Shown here piece by piece: positions 39,934 through 45,951 of a stretch of DNA of 64,000 nt. Both the position numbers and the translations under genes were made by a program. Under the pieces are notes generated by a model. The model saw nothing but the letters and a program-made list of their open reading frames with translations, was not told the origin of the DNA and did no database searches. The stretch is from a virus. Numbering within the stretch: position 1 is the stretch's first letter; each line of letters opens with the position of its first letter. The stretch is taken from positions 19,981 to 83,980 of the IMG/VR virus record IMGVR_UViG_3300009152_000003; one strand, given 5' to 3'.

Positions 39934-40120
39934 TGTCAGGGCCATCAAAGAGCGCCATGATCATGAGAGTGTCAACAGCGCTTGGCAGCAGCTGAGCCCT
40001 GCTGAGCGCGGCGCCTTGCTCCTCTGCCGGCAATTCGATGGAACCGTCATCACCGACCCAGAAGGGCCTCTCCCCGAAGCCAGTCCCTACGGAGCTCAGC
40101 GAGCTGACCAGGATTCGTGA
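39824..40120 (+). CDS. Doubtful overlapping frame with coding-like centre
   Basis: The middle (HESVNSAWQQLSPAERGALLLCRQFDGTVI) looks like a genuine helical protein and fills a 100-base gap between neighbours, but the only start, ATG 39824, lies 110 bases inside the previous gene, and its end overlaps the next by 83 bases. Either a real short gene with an unusual start or a chance frame. Confidence 0.35.
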   Translation: MPQPGASPFPVPTTSLRTLSCDPTILLALQRATRGSDVRAIKERHDHESVNSAWQQLSPAERGALLLCRQFDGTVITDPEGPLPEASPYGAQRADQDS

Positions 40121-40493
40121 GCAGCTCACCGTCCTTGTCGACCAGGGGCAGCGGCAGGGTGAGCAACAACGGCAGATTGCCCAGAGCCTGACAGAAGTCG
40201 TACGCCTACTTGAGGGCTTTACATCCGGCGGCTCCTCGTTTCAGGCCTACCAAGTCAGCCCCATGGTGCTGGTGTATTCCGCCATCCTGGGGCCGATCCT
40301 GGGCGATCGCATCGATGGCCTGCGCCCCAAGGAAGGCGACTACCTCGATGAGATGACCAAGGGCGCTGCTGTCATGGCTCGCCAACTCCTGCGCACCCTT
40401 GATGCTTATCAAGGCGAGCGAGGAACTCTTGACTACCTCGAAGCCAACTGCGGCGACATCAAGCCACCCGATCAGCCAGCGACCAACGGCTGA
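40038..40493 (+). CDS. Coiled-coil hypothetical protein (151 aa)
   Basis: Residues 20-62 are a coiled coil (LSELTRIREQLTVLVDQGQRQGEQQRQIAQSL). The rest is a helical domain (GDRIDGLRPKEGDYLDEMTKGAAVMARQLLRTLDAY). It ends 10 bases before a terminator. Unknown function. Confidence 0.6.
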   Translation: MEPSSPTQKGLSPKPVPTELSELTRIREQLTVLVDQGQRQGEQQRQIAQSLTEVVRLLEGFTSGGSSFQAYQVSPMVLVYSAILGPILGDRIDGLRPKEGDYLDEMTKGAAVMARQLLRTLDAYQGERGTLDYLEANCGDIKPPDQPATNG

Positions 40494-40503
40494 TACGTTT
40501 CCT

Positions 40504-40534
40504 GACGGCAGCAAACACTGCCGTCTCAATTCTT
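40504..40534 (+). terminator. Rho-independent terminator
   Basis: GACGGCAG (40504-40511) and CTGCCGTC (40518-40525), loop of 6, tail TCAATTCTTGT. It separates the 40038 gene from the nuclease gene. Confidence 0.8.
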
Positions 40535-40576
40535 GTCTCTCAGGTCTCGCTACATTCTCTGAAAGGAGAGGCGAGA

Positions 40577-41401
40577 TTGAAGCAGCTGACCCGGTTCGAA
40601 ATTGACGGCGTCCGCCACTACCGGACCGGCGACCGGCCTGACTGCGCCTACCCTTCTGTCACCGCCATCCTCGGCAAGACCGCCAGCGCTCGCTCTAAGC
40701 AGACGCTTGAGCAGTGGAACATCAAGAACCCAGGCGGCAAAGAGGCCGCCGCCCAGCGCGGTTCGATCATCCATAAGGCTTGCGAAGATCATCTCCGCGG
40801 CAAGGCCGTGGACGTCCCAACCGATCTCACCCCTTACTGGGACGGCGTCGCTCCTCACCTCGACACCTACGACTACTTCACCTGGTCAGAGAAACCGCTC
40901 CGGCCGGACTGGTCGTTCTGCATCGGCGAAGACGGCATCTCCCGCATCTGGTCTCACGAGCACAAGTTCTGCGGCTGCCCTGACATCGTCGGCGTTCGCG
41001 GCGGCATCGTCACCCTCGCTGACGTTAAGTCCAGCAATGGCCCCTACTGCCGCTACTTCCCCAAGGGCGAAGAGAACGGCGTCCCCCGTGAGAACTACGG
41101 CGGCTGGATGAAATTCAACAAGTGTGCCCTCCAGCTGGGCGCCTATGCGATCGCCCTCGAGGAGACCCTGGGGATCTCGGTCGAGATGGCCCAGATCCTG
41201 GTCACCACACCCAAGACCACCCAGAGCTTCCTGCTTCGCGGTCACGAGCTCCACTCCTGGCGCTACAAGTGGACCCAGCGGGTCGCCGACTACTACCAAA
41301 TCATCGACCGTGAGAAGGAGCTTGCAGCCCTGGGGCTCGATCCATCAAGCACTCTGGAGCTTCCTTCTAGCATGAGCCAGAAGCTTCTGGTCACTGCATG
41401 A
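40577..41401 (+). CDS. RecB/Cas4-like PD-(D/E)XK exonuclease
   Basis: 274 aa. TTG start with a strong AAAGGAGAGG ribosome binding site 7 bases upstream. The N-terminal SVTAILGKTASARSKQTLEQW and RGSIIHKACEDHL (His motif), then GCPDIVGV (acidic) and TLADVKSSNG (DxK), and a final QLGAYAIALE motif, give the complete order of a RecB-family phage exonuclease. Probably trims DNA ends in recombination; placed after the two SSB-like genes. Confidence 0.8.
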   Translation: MKQLTRFEIDGVRHYRTGDRPDCAYPSVTAILGKTASARSKQTLEQWNIKNPGGKEAAAQRGSIIHKACEDHLRGKAVDVPTDLTPYWDGVAPHLDTYDYFTWSEKPLRPDWSFCIGEDGISRIWSHEHKFCGCPDIVGVRGGIVTLADVKSSNGPYCRYFPKGEENGVPRENYGGWMKFNKCALQLGAYAIALEETLGISVEMAQILVTTPKTTQSFLLRGHELHSWRYKWTQRVADYYQIIDREKELAALGLDPSSTLELPSSMSQKLLVTA

Positions 41402-41616
41402 ACAGCCCGCAACAAGGCGCCGCCCCCAACGATCGCCAGGGTGTGCTCAACAAGCACAAGGACCGGGCCAAGAAGATGATGCGCCGCGGCAAGGACGGTC
41501 AGCCCGTCGGGCAGGAGCAAGGCGACCCCAACCTTCAGGCCGGCTATCGCCCCGGGCAGCGACCCAACCAGCGATCCATGCCGCAGGGGCAACAGCGGCC
41601 TGCTCGGGGGCGCTGA
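41398..41616 (+). CDS. Basic disordered small protein (72 aa)
   Basis: Low-complexity, Lys/Arg/Gln/Gly-rich (RAKKMMRRGKDGQPVGQEQ..., RPGQRPNQRSMPQGQQRPARGR). Disordered and likely nucleic-acid-binding or virion-associated. ATGA coupling with the nuclease gene. Confidence 0.55.
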   Translation: MNSPQQGAAPNDRQGVLNKHKDRAKKMMRRGKDGQPVGQEQGDPNLQAGYRPGQRPNQRSMPQGQQRPARGR

Positions 41617-41661
41617 GTCATAAACACGCGTTTCGCAGGCAGCGACCCAGACCTTCACGCA

Positions 41662-41994
41662 TTGACTGTCAACACTCTCGCTCAGCTGGGGCTGGGGGCT
41701 ACCAACCTCTACGGCGCAGCCGACCTCTTCATGGGCGATACCGACGGGTCGAACTCTGGAGAGATTCCTCTCAACTTGTTCATCTCCCTACTGCCCTACG
41801 CAACCGCCACAGGAGGCGCTCTTGCCGGAGCTCACTCAGTCAGGCCCCGTTCTGTTGGCAGTCTCCTTGAAATCGAGCGCCTCGAACGTCAGAGCGCCCG
41901 TCGCGGTGCCTATGGCGCCCTGGCCGGTGCCATCGCAGGCGGGATCCCGGCCGTCATGATGATGCGAGATCAGGAGCAATCGCAACGTGTGTGA
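41662..41994 (+). CDS. Gly/Ala-rich membrane-like protein (110 aa)
   Basis: TTG start. Three weakly hydrophobic segments (LAQLGLGATNLYGAADLFM, LFISLLPYATATGGALAGA, GAYGALAGAIAGGIPAVMMM) separated by a basic helix. Composition resembles the glycine-zipper virion proteins, though the strand is plus. A lysis (holin) role cannot be excluded. Confidence 0.5.
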   Translation: MTVNTLAQLGLGATNLYGAADLFMGDTDGSNSGEIPLNLFISLLPYATATGGALAGAHSVRPRSVGSLLEIERLERQSARRGAYGALAGAIAGGIPAVMMMRDQEQSQRV

Positions 41995-42074
41995 CCGCTT
42001 CGCTGGGGCTGCCTGACACGGCTTGCGATCCGCTTCCCTACCCTGTAGAACACCTCTGCGTCTCAAGCTGTTTC

Positions 42075-42308
42075 ATGGACGACCCCAAAAAGCCTTCCCG
42101 CTCTTTTGATCTCAACATCGAAGTCGCCACCAGCGGTTTGACAATTGTCTTGGTCTCGGCCATCGTTGCCGCCGGTAGCTACGGCTGGGGCTGCAACATC
42201 GGCAAGCTCATGAACAACAGCTGCGGTCAGGGCAACTACGGTTGCCTGATCGTCCGCGGCGCTGGCATCCCCATCGTGCCGGTTGGTGCCGTCGCTGGCT
42301 ACTTCTGA
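42075..42308 (+). CDS. Small membrane protein (77 aa), possible holin
   Basis: Two hydrophobic segments (GLTIVLVSAIVAAGSYGW and GCLIVRGAGIPIVPVGAVAGYF) with four Cys between. ATG 42075 is favoured for its soluble N-terminus; an in-frame GTG at 41991 would add 28 residues overlapping the previous gene by 4 bases. Convergent with the minus HNH gene. Confidence 0.5.
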   Translation: MDDPKKPSRSFDLNIEVATSGLTIVLVSAIVAAGSYGWGCNIGKLMNNSCGQGNYGCLIVRGAGIPIVPVGAVAGYF

Positions 42309-42323
42309 TCGCCAGGCAGCTGC

Positions 42324-42650
42324 TCAACCCCCGTCCGCGGCGGCGGGGGATTCCAACCATTCCCTGATCACTCCCTCCCTGGTGACGCAGTGAAACGGCT
42401 GATCTGCGTACCACTGCCAGACATCGCAGTGGTTCTTTGAGACGTTGCAAGGAGCGCAGGCTGGTACCAAGTTCCCCTTCTGCGTTGTCCCGGCCTTGGC
42501 CTTAGGCACGACATGATCGAGCGTGATCTTCTCGGGCCGGCAGCCGCAGTAGGCGCAGCACCCGTCCCAGGCGTTGATGATCTCTCGCCTGAAGCTGTTC
42601 TTGGTGACACGTTTTGAGACCAGCTCCGACCCTTCGATTCTGTGAGACAC
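42324..42650 (-). CDS. HNH endonuclease
   Basis: 108 aa. CAYCGCRPEKITLDHVVPKAKAGTT then NLVPACAPCNVSKN carries two zinc-binding Cys pairs and the DHVVP/N HNH core. Small phage HNH nucleases of this build often assist terminase in packaging or act as homing enzymes. GTG start at 42650. First of a minus-strand island. Confidence 0.85.
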   Translation of the reverse strand: MSHRIEGSELVSKRVTKNSFRREIINAWDGCCAYCGCRPEKITLDHVVPKAKAGTTQKGNLVPACAPCNVSKNHCDVWQWYADQPFHCVTREGVIREWLESPAAADGG

Positions 42651-42723
42651 AGGCTTCCGTCTCGCTGGTTGTCAGGCGCCAGCCCAGGCTAACGAGGGCG
42701 ACCCATGCACTTCTCCATGGGTC

Positions 42724-43008
42724 TCACCAGCTCCAGTGACAACTCCAATACCCCGGCGTGGTCTTATCGTTCTTCTCGCTGCAATTGTGGCGTGACTTGA
42801 AATTCGCCCTGCGATCCTCATCGCCATGGCCGCCCTTGCCGCCCGGGCCGTTGCGGTAGTTCTGCATCGACGGATCCCCGAAGCGCACAATCTTCTGATC
42901 ACCGTCGTTGTCCTTGACCAGCACGGCGAACTTCTTGTTCTCGCCAGGCGTGCGCTTGGGCTGGTTGTAGCCCTGAAAGATCTCGCCGGCGTAGCGGATG
43001 CTGGCCAT
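42724..43008 (-). CDS. Phage protein with RHNC...YWSC motif (94 aa)
   Basis: KKFAVLVKDNDGDQKIVRFGDPSMQ, a Gly/Asp loop, DRRANFKSRHNC and a final YWSCHW. I recognise this pattern from small phage proteins usually encoded among capsid genes, where the C-terminal part of some head-maturation proteases is similar. Exact function unknown. Its ATG overlaps the stop of the 42-aa gene by one base. Confidence 0.65.
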   Translation of the reverse strand: MASIRYAGEIFQGYNQPKRTPGENKKFAVLVKDNDGDQKIVRFGDPSMQNYRNGPGGKGGHGDEDRRANFKSRHNCSEKNDKTTPGYWSCHWSW

Positions 43009-43136
43009 CAGCCGCGCCCCTCCTTCACTGGCACACAGTTCGGCACCTGGCGGCCGTCTTTGATCTTCGTGCCGATCGCTTCGTAGCCCTTCCAGCAGGC
43101 GGCGGCGAGCTTGTCTCCGGCTTTTCGGATGGCCAT
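43008..43136 (-). CDS. 42-aa phage protein of the CWKGYE type
   Basis: MAIRKAGDKLAAACWKGYEA then IGTKIKDGRQVPNCVPVKEGRG. The CWKGYExIGxKxKxGxxVPNCVP pattern recurs in small proteins and in protease C-termini of many phage head-gene clusters. Too short to be picked up by usual length cut-offs, but its position between two well-formed genes supports it. Confidence 0.7.
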   Translation of the reverse strand: MAIRKAGDKLAAACWKGYEAIGTKIKDGRQVPNCVPVKEGRG

Positions 43137-43138
43137 GG

Positions 43139-44065
43139 TCAGCTTGCTCCCAGCTGGCGCAGCTGGCGCTCCAGCTCCTCGATGCGCCGGTCCTTCGGCG
43201 ACTGCATGCCCAGGGCGCTGGCCAGGGCGCCGCCTGCGGCCATGCCGCCGATGATCCCGATCTCGTCACCAATGAAGCGACCGGCAAACCTGCCGACATG
43301 CTCACCGGTTACAGGCTCAGCTCGCTGTCTGAGGGAGGCCATGGCGTCAGCCACGTCGAAGCCAAGAAAGTCGCGAACCTTTTCGGCGCCGTCGGGATCC
43401 TCCTCCATCACGCTGCGCGCAGACTTTTCTGCCCTTTCGAGATATTCGTCAAGGTTGTCAGCGGCCATGTTGCCAGCAGCCTTTTCGGCCCGGGAGTAGT
43501 TGTCAAGGATCGTGTCAACGAACTGCTTACGCTGCTCCGGCTTCATCCTGCCCATGGCCTCGACGGCCTGCGTGCCAAGGCCGCCCATCTTCAGGGCAGG
43601 CTCGAGACGCATGAACTCATCACTGCTCAGGCCGTACTTGCCGGCGAAGCTGACGGGGTCGGCCGCAGCGTGCCTCATCATCTCGGCTGAGCCCTGGCTT
43701 CTTAGGCCGTCTTCGATCGTGCTTCGGTACGAGCGGAGCTGATCGCCAAACCCTGCGGCTGTCGTTTCTGATCCCATCAACCGAGAGATGGTCGCCACTG
43801 GCCCAAGCTGATCCTTCAACTCCTCTTTGTGAAACCTTTTGCCCAAGCGCGCGCCCAGCCGGCGACCGAGCGCGCCGACTCCGATACCGCCCGCGATGGC
43901 CGTTGCCGTCTGCAGAGCCGTCTGTCCAAGGGACTGGTCAGCAGCAAGGCCGGGTAGTCCTGCCATCAGGCCGCCCATCGTTCCTTCGAGGACCTCTTCT
44001 CCAAGGGGGTCAGTGAACAGCCAGACGAGCCTGCTGCCTGCCATCCGATTCCCTTCGCTGCTCAT
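43139..44065 (-). CDS. Virion-type protein (308 aa), unknown
   Basis: Long Ala/Gly-rich helical protein with hydrophobic GxxxG segments near both ends (ALQTATAIAGGIGVGALGRRLG and DEIGIIGGMAAGGALASALG) and a charged middle. Build matches the glycine-zipper proteins of 7.9-12 kb. Start ATG 44065 overlaps the upstream stop (ATGA); the internal ATG at 44044 is an alternative. Confidence 0.6.
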   Translation of the reverse strand: MSSEGNRMAGSRLVWLFTDPLGEEVLEGTMGGLMAGLPGLAADQSLGQTALQTATAIAGGIGVGALGRRLGARLGKRFHKEELKDQLGPVATISRLMGSETTAAGFGDQLRSYRSTIEDGLRSQGSAEMMRHAAADPVSFAGKYGLSSDEFMRLEPALKMGGLGTQAVEAMGRMKPEQRKQFVDTILDNYSRAEKAAGNMAADNLDEYLERAEKSARSVMEEDPDGAEKVRDFLGFDVADAMASLRQRAEPVTGEHVGRFAGRFIGDEIGIIGGMAAGGALASALGMQSPKDRRIEELERQLRQLGAS

Positions 44066-44493
44066 GCGGCCCCCTGCTCGATCGCCTGCTGTGGTGGGAC
44101 ACCCGGCCGGCTCAGCAGTGCCAGTCCACCGCCGCCCAGCGCCCCGATCAACGCCATGCCAGCCAGCAGCCTCGGGTCATGGTCGTCGTACACCCCCTGC
44201 ATCGAGCGCAGCGTGGCATCGTTCAGCTCCTTGTTCGTCTCTGCTGCCCGGCTGACAGCCTCGATCTCCTCGGGCGTAAACACCCGTCCTTGGGGATGCC
44301 CATGATCCAGGGTGATCTTCTTCTGGCCGGCCTCGTTGGGCAGATCGCGGAAGAACATCGGCTGCCCCTCGATGTCAACCATGACCCCATCACGGGCGGC
44401 CCGCCCAATCGCGGCCGCTGTCCCGAAGCCCGGGACCGAGTCCACGACGCGCCTGGGGAAGCGGGCCTGAAGCCAGGCAATCGGACCCTCCAT
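44062..44493 (-). CDS. Virion-type protein (143 aa), unknown
   Basis: Soluble N-terminal domain (SVPGFGTAAAIGRAARDGVMVDIEGQPMFFRDLPNEAG) with a Gly-rich hydrophobic C-terminal helix (AGMALIGALGGGGLALLS). Fits the membrane-anchored virion type. Unknown family. Confidence 0.6.
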   Translation of the reverse strand: MEGPIAWLQARFPRRVVDSVPGFGTAAAIGRAARDGVMVDIEGQPMFFRDLPNEAGQKKITLDHGHPQGRVFTPEEIEAVSRAAETNKELNDATLRSMQGVYDDHDPRLLAGMALIGALGGGGLALLSRPGVPPQQAIEQGAA

Positions 44494-44540
44494 CTGGCAT
44501 GCGCACCGTCACCTGAGTCTAGCGATGGTCTTTTGCCAAT

Positions 44541-44571
44541 AAAAAAGGCGGACCTTTCTCAAGGGTCCACC
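44541..44571 (-). terminator. Rho-independent terminator of the HTH gene (minus strand)
   Basis: Read leftward: GGTGGACC (44571-44564), a 9-base loop, GGTCCGCC (44554-44547), then TTTTTT (44546-44541). Eight pairs with one G-U. Confidence 0.85.
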
Positions 44572-44635
44572 CTGTCCTCTCTGTTGGTCGGTACTGGCTA
44601 CCAGACCTAATTCAACGTACCACGCCAAAGTCGCA

Positions 44636-45280
44636 TCAGGCCACGGCGCTCCGATTGGTGAATGCTTCACGGACGGCCTCCTCGTCCAGGTTGACCGCAA
44701 CACTGAAAGCTTCCACCAGCTCATCGGTGAACGCCCCCGTCTCCACCAGCGTTTCCAGTGCCTCATCGGTCAGACCCATGCGCTGCCTCAGGGCCGGTGA
44801 CACCTTGGCATGCTCCAACTCCTCGAGCGGCCAGGTGTAGCGCAAAGGTGCCAGGGCAGCCGCGGCCTCGTCCGCTCCGCCGCACTGCGTAGCCCTTTTG
44901 CTCAGGTCGCTCATCGCCTCAAGGACCGGCGCCAGGTGCTCGACCCCAGCGTCTGAGCGCAGCCAAGACGCCACCTCCTCGAAGCTCAAGGCGTTACGAA
45001 ACTCACCGGTTTCGTAAAAGGTCACCAGGGCATCCAGCGTGATCCCCAGCAAGCGCGCCAGCTCGCGGTTGATGCCCGTTGCCACCTTGAACGGCAGCAC
45101 CTTGAAGCGGAAATACTTCTGGGTTGTGCCAATGGTGATGCCCAGCTCTGTCGCTAGCCTGCGCTCACTCAGTCGGTTGCGAACCATCGCCTGCCGGAGC
45201 GCTTGAGCAAAGCGCTGTACCTGAGCGGTTTCTTCGGCTGTCAGCGCTCCCGACGGGGCGGTCTTGTCGTCGACTTCCAA
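44636..45280 (-). CDS. HTH transcription regulator
   Basis: 214 aa. Residues 37-75 (NRLSERRLATELGITIGTTQKYFRFKVLPFKVATGI) fit an XRE-type helix-turn-helix, followed by helices ending in RELARLLGITLDALV. The rest is a helical, mostly acidic regulatory part. TTG start with a good AAAGGGGAA site. A TACAAT -10-like box lies at 45306-45311 on the minus strand. Own terminator, divergent from the replication operon: the arrangement of a repressor or switch protein. Confidence 0.7.
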   Translation of the reverse strand: MEVDDKTAPSGALTAEETAQVQRFAQALRQAMVRNRLSERRLATELGITIGTTQKYFRFKVLPFKVATGINRELARLLGITLDALVTFYETGEFRNALSFEEVASWLRSDAGVEHLAPVLEAMSDLSKRATQCGGADEAAAALAPLRYTWPLEELEHAKVSPALRQRMGLTDEALETLVETGAFTDELVEAFSVAVNLDEEAVREAFTNRSAVA

Positions 45281-45492
45281 GGCGGTTCCCCTTTCTATGC
45301 AATGGATTGTACCAAGACATTCAACATTGCCCGATTCTTCTTACGCCTACTTGCTGCACTTGTGATGCAGACTACGGCTTTTCACATTTTTCAGGATTCT
45401 GCATGCAACATCTCGCGCTCTGCCCGCTCTTGGGGGCTGGCGCGGCGGCCCGACCTGGGGCATAGTGCTGCACGCCACGGCATGCACAACGC
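45281..45492. promoter_or_regulatory. Divergent intergenic region between HTH gene and replication operon
   Basis: 212 bases. AT-rich around 45300-45400 with TACAAT (minus, 45306-45311) and TTTTCACATTTTTCAG. The right half is GC-rich with a GTGC/GCAC hairpin near the 45493 start. The likely place for operators of the HTH protein. Confidence 0.5.
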
Positions 45493-45951
45493 ATGACAAC
45501 AAAACCATTCCCTCAACTGCGCCGGCGCTCGATCCTCAAGCCGTCGGGCCGGAACTCTCCCCCTGAGATCCGCAGGACCCATCAGGCCTGGAGCCGTTTG
45601 TGCTCCCGCCTGCAGGGCTCGCGGAACAAGCCTTCCGAGATCTCCCCCCGCTGGGTCCGCTGTTTCGACACTTTCCTCAACGACGTTGGCCCCTGCCCCG
45701 AGGGCTTCCGTCCGACCCGCCCAGATCCCGAACTTCCCCTCGGTCCGGGCAACTTTATCTGGGCCGCGCCGCTCGGCCCGCGTAACGCCGGACGTCAGCC
45801 CAAGCTCTACGCCCTTGGCTCAGAGCAACGCACCCTGCGCCAATGGGCCGCCCACGCCGGAATCGTCGAGGTCACTCTTCGTTCTCGCCTGGCTCGCGGT
45901 ATCCCCCTTGAGCAGGCCATCGCGCCCATCGATTACCGGAAGACAGCCTGA
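45493..45951 (+). CDS. HNH/AP2-like DNA-binding protein (152 aa)
   Basis: The middle (HQAWSRLCSRLQGSR..., ISPRWVRCFDTFLNDVGPCPEGF, LGPGNFIWA) follows the order of the HNH-AP2 domain (W..M..RC...W..F..F..D.G.RP...N.RWA), but the zinc/His residues are degenerate. The C-terminal part (LYALGSEQRTLRQWAAHAGIVEVTLRSRLARGIPLEQA) matches the short helical DNA-binding repeat usually appended to these proteins. Likely binds DNA without cutting. Coupled to the primase gene. Confidence 0.6.
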   Translation: MTTKPFPQLRRRSILKPSGRNSPPEIRRTHQAWSRLCSRLQGSRNKPSEISPRWVRCFDTFLNDVGPCPEGFRPTRPDPELPLGPGNFIWAAPLGPRNAGRQPKLYALGSEQRTLRQWAAHAGIVEVTLRSRLARGIPLEQAIAPIDYRKTA

